From contig JAJYAC010000007.1 of assembly GCA_021779735.1 (NCBI GenBank), positions 1-57,269 of the forward strand: a DNA stretch of 57,269 bases. The letters are read 5' to 3'. This stretch comes from Actinomycetes bacterium. Lineage in GTDB: Bacteria > Actinomycetota > Acidimicrobiia > Acidimicrobiales > RAAP-2. Shown in pieces: positions 33,392 through 42,070 of this stretch (within the stretch, counting starts at the first letter, position 1; every line of letters starts with the position of its first letter). The position numbers and the translations under genes are program-made. The notes under the pieces were generated by a model, which did no database searches, was not told the DNA's origin, and saw only the letters and a list, made by a program, of their open reading frames with translations.

Positions 33392-36041
33392 GGCACTGCT
33401 TGAACTTCCGGCCCGAGCCGCACCAGCAGGGCTCGTTTCGACCGATCTTGTCGCCTTCCTTCTTCGCCGGCGCCGTTGCGTGGGCGGGAAGGTCCACGGC
33501 GCCCGGCGCGATCTCGATGGCGTTGGTGATCGCCCGCTCGAGTCCCGCGTCGACAGACGCGGGCTCCTCGACCATGGCTTCGACGTGCGTGATGTAGCGC
33601 ACGTAGTCGCTGTCGACGGCCTCGAGGAGGTGCTCGAACATCAAGTAACCCTCCTTCTGCCAGGCCGTGAGCGGATCCTGCTGGGCCACCTGACGCAGGT
33701 GAATGCCGTCGCGCAAGTAGTCCATGTCCGAGAGGTGATCGCGCCAACGTTGATCGAGTATCTGGAGCATGACGTCGCGCTCGATCTCCTTGGCTGTCTC
33801 CATGCCGCCGTCGAAGTCCTCGCACTTTTGCGCGTAGAGGCTCACCGCCTCGTCGACCACGAGTGCCACCACGTCGTCGCGGTCCTCGTAGGTGTCCAGT
33901 GTCGCCACGTCGAGGCGCGTGGGATAGAACGTCTGAAGGTCCACGAGCAGCGCGGGCAGGTCCCACTCTTCGGCGAACTCGCTGTCAAGTCGCGTGGTCA
34001 CCGCGCGCGTCACCTGCTCTTCGATCATCGCGATCGTCGCATCGTGAATGTCTTCGCCACTGATCACCTGTTGGCGACGGGCGTAGATGACCTTACGCTG
34101 CTCGTTCATCACTTCGTCGTACTTGAGGACGTCCTTGCGAATTTCCGCGTTACGGCCCTCGACGGTGTTCTGGGCGCGCTCGATGGCCTTGGTGACCATT
34201 TTGGCCTCGATGGCTTCGCCCTCGGGAAGTGCGCGCTCCATCACCCACGAGACCGCTCCCGTGGCGAAGAGACGAAGCAGCTCGTCTTCGAGCGACAGGT
34301 AGAAGCGGCTCTCGCCGGGGTCGCCCTGACGACCCGATCGTCCACGCAACTGGTTGTCGATACGTCGCGATTCGTGACGCTCAGTGCCGAGAACGAAGAG
34401 GCCCCCGAGGTCGCGCACCTGGTCGCCCTCTTCCTCGCACTGCGCCTTGAACTTCGAGAGTGACGCGCGGTACGCGGCGTCAAATTCCTCAGTGCCGGGG
34501 ACGAGACCCTGAGCCAGGGCGTCTCGTCGGGCCAAGCCCTCCTCGTTGCCGCCCAGGTGAACGTCGACGCCACGGCCAGCCATGTTCGTCGCCACCGTCA
34601 CCGCGTGCTTGCGCCCGGCCTGGGCGACAATCTCCGCCTCACGGAAGTGTTGCTTCGCGTTGAGCACCTCGTGGACGACGCCCGCCTTGGAGAGAGCTCG
34701 CGAGAGTAGCTCGGACTTCTCCACCGACGCGGTGCCCAACAAGATAGGTTGACCGCGGTCACTGCGCTCGCGAACTTCTTCAACGATCGCCTCGAACTTC
34801 GCCTCTTCGGTCTTGAAGATGAGGTCCGGCTGGTCGACACGTGTGGAGGGCCGGTTCGTGGGAATCGGCACTACCGCCAAGTTGTAGGTCGAGGAGAACT
34901 CGGCGGCCTCGGTTTCGGCCGTTCCGGTCATGCCCGCCAACTTCTCGTAGAGACGGAAGTAGTTCTGCAGCGTCACCGTCGCCCAGGTGTGGTTCTCCTC
35001 TTGGATGCGAACCCGCTCCTTGGCCTCGACTGCCTGATGCAGACCGTCGGACCAGCGGCGTCCGTCGAGCGTGCGGCCCGTGAACTCATCGACGATCTTC
35101 ACCTCTCCCGCGTCGACGAGGTAGTCCTTGTCGCGGTGGAAGAGCTCCTTGGCGCGCAGCGCCTGACCGAGCTGGTGAACGTAGTTCGTCGCGACCTCGT
35201 CGTAGAGGTTGGTCACGCCCAACTGGCGCTCGACCTTCTCGATGCCCTCCTCGGTGGGCATGACCGTCTTCTTCTCCTCGTCGACTTCGTAGTCAACGTC
35301 GCGCACGAGGGTGCGCACGATGGAGGCGAACTGGTAGTACAGCTTGGTCACGTCCGATGCGGGCCCCGAGATGATGAGCGGCGTGCGTGCCTCGTCAATC
35401 AAGATTGAGTCGACCTCGTCGACGATGGCGTAGTGGTGTCCGCGCTGGACCATGTGCTCGGCGCGCCGAGCCATGTTGTCGCGCAGGTAGTCAAAGCCGA
35501 ATTCCGTGTTCGTGCCGTAGGTGACGTCGCACAGATACGCCTCGCGCTTGTCGTCGAAATCAGGAAGGTCCGGCCCCACGCGCCCCACGGTGACGCCGAG
35601 AAAGCGGTGGACCTGTCCCATCCAGTCGGCGTCACGCGTCGCGAGGTAGTCATTCACCGTCACCACGTGCACGCCCTTGCCCGCGAGCGCGTTGAGATAG
35701 ACCGGCAACGTCGAGACGAGCGTCTTGCCTTCTCCCGTCTTCATTTCCGCGATCCACCCAAAGTGCAGAGCCATGCCACCCATGAGCTGGACGTCGTAGT
35801 GACGTTGACCGAGCACGCGCGTCGCCGCTTCGCGCACCACCGCGAACGCCTCGATGAGGAGGTCATCGAGCGTCTCACCCTCGGCCAGGCGCTCGCGAAA
35901 CACGTCGGTCTTGGCCCGAAGCTCGTCGTCGGTCAGTCCCGCCATCTCCCCGGCGAGGTCGTTGATTGGTCCCACCAGCTCGGCGAGCTGGCGAACCCGC
36001 TTGCCCTCACCGGCCCGCAGCATCTTGCTAAACACACTCAT
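33378..36041 (-). CDS. secA: Preprotein translocase subunit SecA
   Basis: An 887-aa motor ATPase of the Sec pathway. Walker A MKTGEGKTL lies near residue 95, the DEAD-box-like VDEVDSILIDEARTPL near 210, GRGVDVHLGG near 490 and the C-terminal zinc-binding SEC-C motif CWCGSGRKFKQCH at the end. It is complete and of normal length; the zinc tail marks it as the housekeeping SecA1 type. The minus-strand TAGGGT (36051-36056) ends 9 nt before the ATG, so secA has its own promoter just after the 3' end of the structured RNA. Confidence 0.97.
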   Translation of the reverse strand: MSVFSKMLRAGEGKRVRQLAELVGPINDLAGEMAGLTDDELRAKTDVFRERLAEGETLDDLLIEAFAVVREAATRVLGQRHYDVQLMGGMALHFGWIAEMKTGEGKTLVSTLPVYLNALAGKGVHVVTVNDYLATRDADWMGQVHRFLGVTVGRVGPDLPDFDDKREAYLCDVTYGTNTEFGFDYLRDNMARRAEHMVQRGHHYAIVDEVDSILIDEARTPLIISGPASDVTKLYYQFASIVRTLVRDVDYEVDEEKKTVMPTEEGIEKVERQLGVTNLYDEVATNYVHQLGQALRAKELFHRDKDYLVDAGEVKIVDEFTGRTLDGRRWSDGLHQAVEAKERVRIQEENHTWATVTLQNYFRLYEKLAGMTGTAETEAAEFSSTYNLAVVPIPTNRPSTRVDQPDLIFKTEEAKFEAIVEEVRERSDRGQPILLGTASVEKSELLSRALSKAGVVHEVLNAKQHFREAEIVAQAGRKHAVTVATNMAGRGVDVHLGGNEEGLARRDALAQGLVPGTEEFDAAYRASLSKFKAQCEEEGDQVRDLGGLFVLGTERHESRRIDNQLRGRSGRQGDPGESRFYLSLEDELLRLFATGAVSWVMERALPEGEAIEAKMVTKAIERAQNTVEGRNAEIRKDVLKYDEVMNEQRKVIYARRQQVISGEDIHDATIAMIEEQVTRAVTTRLDSEFAEEWDLPALLVDLQTFYPTRLDVATLDTYEDRDDVVALVVDEAVSLYAQKCEDFDGGMETAKEIERDVMLQILDQRWRDHLSDMDYLRDGIHLRQVAQQDPLTAWQKEGYLMFEHLLEAVDSDYVRYITHVEAMVEEPASVDAGLERAITNAIEIAPGAVDLPAHATAPAKKEGDKIGRNEPCWCGSGRKFKQCHGRP

Positions 36042-36050
36042 GTTGACTTC

Positions 36051-36056
36051 ACCCTA
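36051..36056 (-). promoter_or_regulatory. -10 element of secA-prfB (very short leader)
   Basis: TAGGGT on the minus strand, 9 nt before the secA ATG. Confidence 0.45.
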
Positions 36057-36078
36057 CCGGTCACCGGAACGTTCTCAT

Positions 36079-36329
36079 GGGGCTGCGGGTGTCTGACCTG
36101 GTCTTTGACCCCACACCTGCCTGCGGCGGTGTCCGTGCGACTCCCGACAGCTTGCGCTCTTCGCGAGCAATTCGCACACTTCACCGGCTCGTCCGACGGC
36201 CACTCTGACCGGCGTCCGGCAGGACTTACTTCTAAACCGCGCCATGCTCGGCGTCCAAGAGACGCCTTACGTGGGTCGTTTCGCCCGCGGCTAGCTTCGA
36301 CTTTCAACCACAGAACCACCCGCAGCCCC
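36079..36329 (-). ncRNA. Structured non-coding RNA upstream of secA, proposed raiA-like
   Basis: About 251 nt with no supportable gene. Read on the minus strand, the first 13 nt (GGGGCTGCGGGTG) are exactly complementary to the last 13. The helix continues inward with TCTG/CAGA, TGGT/ACCA and TGA/TCA, separated by small bulges. Local hairpins lie inside: 36250-36266 (6-bp perfect stem), 36113-36132 (8 bp with one bulge) and a GTGCGA/TCGCAC helix closing 36135-36177. TAGAGT (36335-36340) ends 5 nt before the GGGG 5' end. In many Gram-positives the position before secA-prfB-ftsEX is held by hpf/raiA, often with the raiA RNA; hpf is missing here. Family assignment is inference; 6S-like or a new class are alternatives. 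Confidence 0.6.
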
Positions 36330-36332
36330 TGA

Positions 36333-37175
36333 TCACTCTACTCCTCGGGCCTCCTTGCCCACCCCGGCGAGTGCCAGGACCAGGCGCACGCCCAGCACCA
36401 GAGCGGCAACGGGCACCAGGAGGCGTCGCGCGCCGCGAGCGTGGTAGGCCTCGAATCGCAGCGCGCTCTCGTGGTGGGCCACGAGCATCGCGCGCGACGC
36501 GTGACGCCGCGAGAGTCCCTCGACGTGGGTGACGACGGCCTCATCGAGGGCCGCCACTGAGAGCCCGCGCTCGCGCACGCGCCAGCACAGGTCCATGTCT
36601 TCGGCGAACATGAAGAAGCGCTCGTCAAAGCCCCCCACCAACTCGAACACGTCGCGGCGCAGGACGAAGAAGGCGCCCGACACCCAGTCGACTGTTCCGT
36701 CACGACGGGTCGACCGATAGCGCCGCGTCGCGGGATTCCCCGGCCAGAAGGGAGCGAGCAGCGCATGGGCTCCTGCCAGAGCCACGTGGGGAAACACTCG
36801 ATGAGAGGGGTAGAGCGTGCCGTCGGGGCGCTCGATGCGCGGCGCGAGGATCCCCACCTCGGGGTGAGAGTCCAAGTGGGCCACCAGCGCCTCGACGGCC
36901 CCCTCGTGGACCACGACGTCGGGATTGGAGATCACCAGGTACTCCCCGCGCGCCACGGCCGCACCACGATTGACGCCACGGCCGTAACCGAGGTTGACGC
37001 CGGTGTGCACCACGGTGAGCGCTCCGTCGGCGTCGGTTCCGGGCGGGACCGACTCATCGTTGTCCACCACGATGATGTCGGTGACTCCATTGGCCCGCAG
37101 CGACGCGACGCAACGCGTCAGAGCCTCGCCCGCGCGGTAGTCCACCACCACGGCGCTCACGCTCGGGGGGCTCAC
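36333..37175 (-). CDS. Family 2 glycosyltransferase, WbbL-like rhamnosyltransferase
   Basis: A 280-aa GT-A glycosyltransferase. It has the nucleotide-sugar strand SAVVVDYRAGEAL at the N-terminus, the metal-binding ISNPDVVV (DxD-like) near residue 85, VSGAFFVLRRDVFELVGGFDERFFMFAEDMDLCWR, typical of rhamnosyltransferases, and a C-terminal hydrophobic stretch (LLVPVAALVLGVRLVLALAG). Coupled by GTGA to rfbD, it probably transfers dTDP-rhamnose to a polyprenyl-linked wall precursor. I pick the GTG in that overlap; a start up to 16 residues earlier is possible. Confidence 0.82.
   Translation of the reverse strand: MSPPSVSAVVVDYRAGEALTRCVASLRANGVTDIIVVDNDESVPPGTDADGALTVVHTGVNLGYGRGVNRGAAVARGEYLVISNPDVVVHEGAVEALVAHLDSHPEVGILAPRIERPDGTLYPSHRVFPHVALAGAHALLAPFWPGNPATRRYRSTRRDGTVDWVSGAFFVLRRDVFELVGGFDERFFMFAEDMDLCWRVRERGLSVAALDEAVVTHVEGLSRRHASRAMLVAHHESALRFEAYHARGARRLLVPVAALVLGVRLVLALAGVGKEARGVE
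36335..36340 (-). promoter_or_regulatory. -10 element of the structured RNA
   Basis: TAGAGT on the minus strand ends 5 nt before the GGGG that opens the terminal helix; it overlaps the last codons of the glycosyltransferase gene. Confidence 0.5.
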
Positions 37176-38092
37176 CACGACGCGTCGCGTCCTGCGAGGA
37201 GACGAGACACGGCGTCGCGCCACGGCGCCGGCGCGACGAAGCCCGCCTCGCGAAATCGCTGGGTCGACAAATCGGCGCGCGCGGGTCGCGTCGCGGCGGG
37301 TGTGGGCACCAAGTCCTCAGTGGCGATGGGACGGGCGAACTCGTCCCCGCGGCCGAGTTCTCGTCCGGCGAAGACGGCGACGTCGAACCACGTCGCCGCC
37401 CCCTCGTTCGCCACGTGCCAGATTCCTCCGGGTCGCGATCGCACCAGCGCCACGAGCGCGCGAGCGAGGTCGGCAGCCGCGGTAACGGTGCCACGCTGGT
37501 CATTGACGAAGCGAACGTCCTCGCCGGCCGCCGCTCGGCGCGCGATCGCGCGCAGGACGTTCTGTCCGCGCACACCCATCACCCACGACGTGCGCACGAT
37601 GGTGTCAGCGCTCGCGCAGCGCGCCTCGCCCGCGAGCTTCGACGAGCCATACACGTTGAGCGGCCCGGTCTCGTCGTCTTCGAGGTAGGCCTCGCCCTTT
37701 TGCCCGTCGAAGACGTAGTCCGTCGAGATCGTGATCAAGTGAGCGCCCGTCGCCGCCGCCGCCCGCGAGAGCGCCCCGACGGCGGCGTCATTGACCGCGA
37801 AGCACGTCGCGCGATCGCTCTCCGCGCGGTCGACCGCGGTGTAGGCGGCGAGATTGACGACGACGTCGGGACGAGTGGCCACCACGGCGTGTTCGAGGGC
37901 CGCGACATTGGTGAAATCAACCTCGTGACGGGTCACGCCGACCACGTCGAACTCGCCGTCGCCCACGCGCCGCCCATCGGCCCAGTAGTGGGCGTCGGCC
38001 CCCGGCACCGTGAGGCCTCGCAACGTATCCACGAGATCCACGCCGACCTGACCCGCGGCGCCCGTCACGAGGACCCTCGTCGCGCGACTCAC
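37172..38092 (-). CDS. rfbD: dTDP-4-dehydrorhamnose reductase
   Basis: A 306-aa reductase for the last step of dTDP-L-rhamnose synthesis. It has the Rossmann motif VTGAAGQVG at the N-terminus, NLAAYTAVDRAESD, STDYVFDG, and the catalytic YxxxK in NVYGSSKLAGE. The GTG start overlaps the birA stop (GTGA) and its stop overlaps the glycosyltransferase start the same way. rfbA, rfbB and rfbC are not in the window. Confidence 0.92.
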   Translation of the reverse strand: MSRATRVLVTGAAGQVGVDLVDTLRGLTVPGADAHYWADGRRVGDGEFDVVGVTRHEVDFTNVAALEHAVVATRPDVVVNLAAYTAVDRAESDRATCFAVNDAAVGALSRAAAATGAHLITISTDYVFDGQKGEAYLEDDETGPLNVYGSSKLAGEARCASADTIVRTSWVMGVRGQNVLRAIARRAAAGEDVRFVNDQRGTVTAAADLARALVALVRSRPGGIWHVANEGAATWFDVAVFAGRELGRGDEFARPIATEDLVPTPAATRPARADLSTQRFREAGFVAPAPWRDAVSRLLAGRDASW

Positions 38093-38826
38093 GAGATCAC
38101 CGCCCGTACGTGTACGACGTCGCCGGCTACCACGCGACGCTCGCCGTGGTCGGTGTGCACGAGCAGGTGTCCCGCGCCGTCGACGTCGTAGGCGAGTCCC
38201 TCCCACTCGCGGGACCGCTCGTGAACACGCACGCGCTGGCCCAAGGTGACAAGCGCCTCGCGATACTCTTCCGCGAGTTGAGTGAGTCCCCGAGGGGTGT
38301 CTAAGAGACCCCGACGTGGTCCCAACTCATCCAGTACGACATCCAAGAAGTCATCGGGGGTCGGCGCCTCGCCGCGCACGCGCGCGATGTCCGTCGCGCC
38401 CACCCCCGGCGGGTGCTCGGTGACGTTGACACCCAGTCCCACCACAATCGCCGACTCACTCGGCGCGGACACGTACTCGGCTAGTACGCCGGCCACCTTG
38501 CGTGAGTCGACCAGCACATCGTTGGGCCACTTCAAATCGCTCGAGACGCCCACTCGGGCCAGCGCCGCACGGGTACTCAGCGCCACCGCCACCACCGCCC
38601 ACTGCAGCCGCTCCGCCTCGAGGTGCGGTTGCAGGAGAATCGAACACAACAGGGCTGAACCCGGCGACGCCTCCCAGGAGCGTCCGAGGCGTCCGCGCCC
38701 CCCACTCTGATGATCCGCGCGCAGCACGAGGCCCTCAGCCTCGCCCTCACGGGCCCGGGCGACGAGTGCCGTGTTGGTCGAATCGACCTCCTCAACTCGC
38801 TCGACGCGCCAGGTGTATTCGTTCAC
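38089..38826 (-). CDS. birA: Biotin-[acetyl-CoA carboxylase] ligase
   Basis: A 245-aa class I biotin protein ligase without an N-terminal DNA-binding domain. It has VDSTNTAL, the biotinyl-AMP loop SGGRGRLGRSW, LKWPNDVLVDSRKVAGVLAE, and VVGLGVNV. It attaches biotin to the BCCP lysine of carboxylases. The GTG is chosen because TAATCT (38833-38838) ends exactly 6 nt upstream; an in-frame TTG two codons earlier would lie at or before the predicted +1. It is divergent from the carboxylase gene whose product it should modify. Confidence 0.9.
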   Translation of the reverse strand: MNEYTWRVERVEEVDSTNTALVARAREGEAEGLVLRADHQSGGRGRLGRSWEASPGSALLCSILLQPHLEAERLQWAVVAVALSTRAALARVGVSSDLKWPNDVLVDSRKVAGVLAEYVSAPSESAIVVGLGVNVTEHPPGVGATDIARVRGEAPTPDDFLDVVLDELGPRRGLLDTPRGLTQLAEEYREALVTLGQRVRVHERSREWEGLAYDVDGAGHLLVHTDHGERRVVAGDVVHVRAVIS

Positions 38827-38832
38827 GCTCAA

Positions 38833-38842
38833 AGATTAGGGT
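38833..38842. promoter_or_regulatory. Overlapping divergent -10 elements of birA and the carboxylase gene
   Basis: TAATCT on the minus strand (38833-38838) ends 6 nt before birA. TAGGGT on the plus strand (38837-38842) would start the carboxylase mRNA about 38 nt upstream of its GTG. The two hexamers overlap by 2 bp, so only one polymerase could bind at a time. The plus-strand call is the weaker. Confidence 0.45.
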
Positions 38843-38886
38843 TTGACCGATACGTGGTAGAAAAGACAGTCACTGCGGAGGTGTGC

Positions 38887-40623
38887 GTGTTAGAGAAGGT
38901 CCTGGTCGCCAATCGCGGTGAAATTGCGGTGAGAGTGATGCGAACCTGCCGCGAAATGGGCATCGCGACCGTCGCGGTGTACTCCGAGCTCGACCGCGAT
39001 GCCCTTCACGTGCGCGTCGCCGACGAGGCCTACGCCCTCGGGGGAACGACCGCCGCGGAGAGCTACCTCAACACCGAGGCCATCTTGTCGGCCATCGAGG
39101 CCAGTGGGGCTGACGCGGTGCACCCGGGGTACGGCTTCTTTAGCGAGAACACCGACTTCGCGCGAGCGATCACCTCACGCGGGGTGACCTTCATCGGCCC
39201 GCCGCCCGAGGCCATCGACGTGATGGGCGACAAGATCTCTTCGCGCCTCGCGGCCGAGCGCGCGGGCGTATCCGGTGTGCCGGGTCGCAACGAGACACTC
39301 ACGAGCGCCGACGAGGTCGTGGCCTTCGGCAACGAGGTGGGCTGGCCCGTCGCGATCAAGGCGGCCTTCGGCGGCGGCGGACGCGGCATGAAGGTTGTCC
39401 ACGCTCCCGAGGACGCCCACGCCGCTCTCGAGAGCGCCCAGCGCGAGGCCCTGAGCTACTTCGGGCGCGCGGAGTGCTACGTCGAGAGATACCTCACGTG
39501 GCCCCGTCACATTGAGATGCAGGTTCTCGCCGACAGCCACGGCAACACGCTGTGGTTGGGCGAGCGTGACTGCTCGGCCCAACGTCGCCACCAAAAGCTC
39601 GTCGAGGAGTCGCCCGCGGTGAACTTTCCCGACGAGGTGCGACGCGCCATGGGTGAGGCCGCGGTGAAGGTGTCGCGGGCCTGCGGCTACGTCAACGCCG
39701 GCACGGTGGAGTTCCTCTACCAAGACGGCGAGTTCTACTTCCTCGAGATGAACACGCGCCTCCAAGTCGAGCATCCGGTCACCGAACTCGTCACCGGGCT
39801 CGATCTCGTCGAGTGGCAACTTCGCATCGCCTCGGGAGAGCCGCTCACGTTCTCCCAGTCCGAGATCGAGCGTCGCGGACACGCTATTGAGGTTCGCATC
39901 AACGCCGAAGACGCCGCGGGTGGACGCTTCAGCCCGTCGCCGGGATTGATCACTCGCTTCGATCAACCCGGCGGTCCCGGGGTTCGCCTGGACGCCGGTT
40001 ACGGAGCGGGTGACACCGTCTCGCAGTACTACGACAACTTGATTGGCAAGCTGATCGTGTGGGGCGAAACTCGCGAGCGCGCGCGCCGACGTCTCCTGCG
40101 CGCCATTGAAGAGACCGTTATCGACGGAGTGGCCACGACCCTGGCCGCGGACACCATCATCTTAACGAGCGAGGACTTCGTCAAGGGCACGCACTCGACG
40201 AAGTGGGTTGAGGAGTCCCTCGACTTCTCCTCGATCGCCCCCACGCCGGCCGCCCTGGGCCCCACCGGCTCACAGGTGCGCCGCGAGGTGACGGCCGAAG
40301 TCAACGGGCGCCGCGTCAGTGTGACCTTGTGGGAGGACCCGACGAGCAGCTCGTCCGCCGCCTCCGCCAAGCCCCGTCGTCAGCACCACGCCGGCGTTGT
40401 CGGGAGCGGTTCAGGCAGCGTGACCGTGCCCATGCAGGGAACCATCGTCAAGGTGAACGTCGTGGTAGGTCAAAGCGTCGAGGCCGGCGAGACCGTCGTC
40501 ATTCTCGAAGCCATGAAGATGGAGAACGCCGTCACCGCCGAGCGCGCCGGCGTCGTCACGGCCGTTCGGGTGAGCGAAGGAGATTCGGTGGCGACCGGAG
40601 ATGTCGTGGTGACGGTCGAATGA
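38887..40623 (+). CDS. accA: Acyl-CoA carboxylase alpha subunit (biotin carboxylase + BCCP)
   Basis: A 578-aa AccA/PccA-type subunit. The biotin carboxylase domain (1-445) has VANRGEIAVRV, the ATP-grasp loop KAAFGGGGRGMK, MNTRLQVEHPVTE and EVRINAED. The C-terminal BCCP domain has EAMKMEN with the biotinyl lysine at about residue 544. It carboxylates biotin for acetyl- or propionyl-CoA carboxylation with a beta subunit that is not in the window. The start is GTG (VLEKVLVANRG) five nt after GGAGG; the longer frame re-reads birA antisense. Its stop overlaps the next start (ATGA). Confidence 0.94.
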   Translation: MLEKVLVANRGEIAVRVMRTCREMGIATVAVYSELDRDALHVRVADEAYALGGTTAAESYLNTEAILSAIEASGADAVHPGYGFFSENTDFARAITSRGVTFIGPPPEAIDVMGDKISSRLAAERAGVSGVPGRNETLTSADEVVAFGNEVGWPVAIKAAFGGGGRGMKVVHAPEDAHAALESAQREALSYFGRAECYVERYLTWPRHIEMQVLADSHGNTLWLGERDCSAQRRHQKLVEESPAVNFPDEVRRAMGEAAVKVSRACGYVNAGTVEFLYQDGEFYFLEMNTRLQVEHPVTELVTGLDLVEWQLRIASGEPLTFSQSEIERRGHAIEVRINAEDAAGGRFSPSPGLITRFDQPGGPGVRLDAGYGAGDTVSQYYDNLIGKLIVWGETRERARRRLLRAIEETVIDGVATTLAADTIILTSEDFVKGTHSTKWVEESLDFSSIAPTPAALGPTGSQVRREVTAEVNGRRVSVTLWEDPTSSSSAASAKPRRQHHAGVVGSGSGSVTVPMQGTIVKVNVVVGQSVEAGETVVILEAMKMENAVTAERAGVVTAVRVSEGDSVATGDVVVTVE

Positions 40624-41771
40624 GTGACGACGCGCTAGCCATCGCCCTCGAGCGGTCGCGCGCGGATCTGGTCGAGTTGAGCCACTTCGTCCACTCGCAC
40701 CCCGAGATGGGCTACGAGGAGTTCGAGAGCGCCGAAGCGGTCGCGCGAGCCGCCGAAGCGGCGGGCTTCGTGGTCGAGCGAGGCGCCGCGGGACTCGACA
40801 CCGCCTTTCGCGCGGTGAAGGGCCACGGCCGCCTGCACCTCGCGCTGTGCGCCGAGTACGACGCGCTGCCTGACGTGGGCCACGCGTGCGGGCACAACAT
40901 CATCGCCGCCGCGTCGCTCGGCGCGGCGATCGCTCTCGGTGCCCTCGCCGACGAGCTGGACCTCACCGTCGTTCTTCTAGGTACGCCCTCCGAGGAGGGC
41001 GGCGGGGGCAAGATCGACCTTCTCGAGGCGGGGTACTTCGACGACATCCACGCCGCGATGATGATCCACCCCTGGCCCGAGGACCGACTCGAGGCGACCT
41101 GCCTCGCGGTGGATCACTTCGACGTGACCTACTCAGGACGCGACGCGCACGCCTCCGCGGCGCCGTGGGAGGGCATCAACGCTCTTGACGCTCTCACCAT
41201 CGCCCAGGTGTCCCTCGGCCTACTTCGCCAGCAGATGCGCCGAGACGATCAGGTCCACGGCATCGTCCTCGAGGGCGGCTCGGCGGCCAACATCATTCCC
41301 GCACGCGCCGTCGGGCGATTCATGGCCCGCGCCAGTACCAGTGAACGACTCGGAGAGCTCCGCCAGCGCCTCGACGCCTGCTTTCGAGCCGGCGCGCTGG
41401 CCACCGGCGCGGAATTACGAGTCGATGAGCTCGGGCACCCGTTCTCGCACATGGTGTCCGACTCCGAGATCCTCGCGCACTACCGGCGCGCCGCCGAGGA
41501 CCTCGGGCGCGAGTTCCGCGCCGACGACGCGGGCGAGGCACTGCCGACGATTTCCACCGACATGGCCAACGTCTCGCTCGTCGTGCCCTCAATCCACCCC
41601 CTGCTCGGCATCCCGACGAACGGCGCCGTGAACCACCAGCCCGAGTTCACCGCGGCCTGCGTGACCCCCCACGCCGACCAGGCGGTGTTCGACGGTGCGC
41701 TGGCCCTCGCGCGTACCGGCGCGGCCATCGCTCACGACGAGGCACTTCGTGAAAGGCTGCTCGCCCGATGA
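40620..41771 (+). CDS. M20-family metallopeptidase/amidohydrolase
   Basis: A 383-aa dinuclear-zinc hydrolase of the M20D (AbgB/ACY1-L2-like) group. The metal-binding ALCAEYDALPDVGHACGHN lies near residue 80, followed by GTPSEEGGGGK with the catalytic Glu, the HASAAPWEGINALDAL dimerisation domain around 180-205, and a final SIHPLLGIPTNGAVNHQPEF. No signal peptide, so it is cytosolic, cleaving N-acyl amino acids or small amides. The ATG overlaps the carboxylase TGA and its own stop overlaps the next gene, both as ATGA. The role beside a carboxylase is unclear. Confidence 0.86.
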   Translation: MSDDALAIALERSRADLVELSHFVHSHPEMGYEEFESAEAVARAAEAAGFVVERGAAGLDTAFRAVKGHGRLHLALCAEYDALPDVGHACGHNIIAAASLGAAIALGALADELDLTVVLLGTPSEEGGGGKIDLLEAGYFDDIHAAMMIHPWPEDRLEATCLAVDHFDVTYSGRDAHASAAPWEGINALDALTIAQVSLGLLRQQMRRDDQVHGIVLEGGSAANIIPARAVGRFMARASTSERLGELRQRLDACFRAGALATGAELRVDELGHPFSHMVSDSEILAHYRRAAEDLGREFRADDAGEALPTISTDMANVSLVVPSIHPLLGIPTNGAVNHQPEFTAACVTPHADQAVFDGALALARTGAAIAHDEALRERLLAR

Positions 41772-42070
41772 TTCTCGAACACGTACTCCTTCACGTGTCG
41801 CCCGACACCGCGGCGAGCTTCGAGGCGTCGATGTCGCGAGCGCTTCCCATCATCTCCTCGGCCCCGGGCTGTCACGGCGCCGAGGTGCGCCGCCAGCTCG
41901 AAGACGCGGGTATTTACCTGCTCCTCGTTCGTTGGGAGTCCCTTGAGGCCCACCTGGCGTTTCGCGCGGGCGGTCTCTTTGAGTCGTGGCGCACCCTCAC
42001 GCACCCCTGGTACCTCGAGACGCCCTCCGTGACCCACTTCGAGGAACCACTCCCCTCGCGCGAGGGCTAG
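41768..42070 (+). CDS. ABM/dimeric ferredoxin-like domain protein (antibiotic biosynthesis monooxygenase family)
   Basis: A 100-aa single-domain protein with the ABM pattern: [24 protein letters not shown], then [31 protein letters not shown], and the C-terminal [15 protein letters not shown]. Members are small dimeric alpha+beta barrels that oxidise quinol-like or heme substrates, or have no known activity; no cofactor is implied. Coupled by ATGA to the M20 gene. Its stop shares CTAG with the convergent mutase gene. Confidence 0.78.
   Translation: MILEHVLLHVSPDTAASFEASMSRALPIISSAPGCHGAEVRRQLEDAGIYLLLVRWESLEAHLAFRAGGLFESWRTLTHPWYLETPSVTHFEEPLPSREG

Noticed and set aside
36038..36319. 93-aa minus-strand frame covering the secA-upstream gap
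   Set aside because: It has no ribosome-binding site, no family resemblance and cysteine/arginine-rich shadow composition; the same bases form paired helices with a matching promoter, so a structured RNA explains them better.
36079..36329. tmRNA, RNase P RNA or 4.5S RNA identity for the structured RNA
   Set aside because: The tRNA-like T-loop and tag frame, the GAGGAAAGTCC core and the GGAAGGAAGCAGC loop are all missing, and the length does not fit.
40329..40619. N-terminal extension of the M20 hydrolase
   Set aside because: It only re-reads the end of the carboxylase gene in another frame; the ATGA overlap gives a start with the normal family N-terminus.
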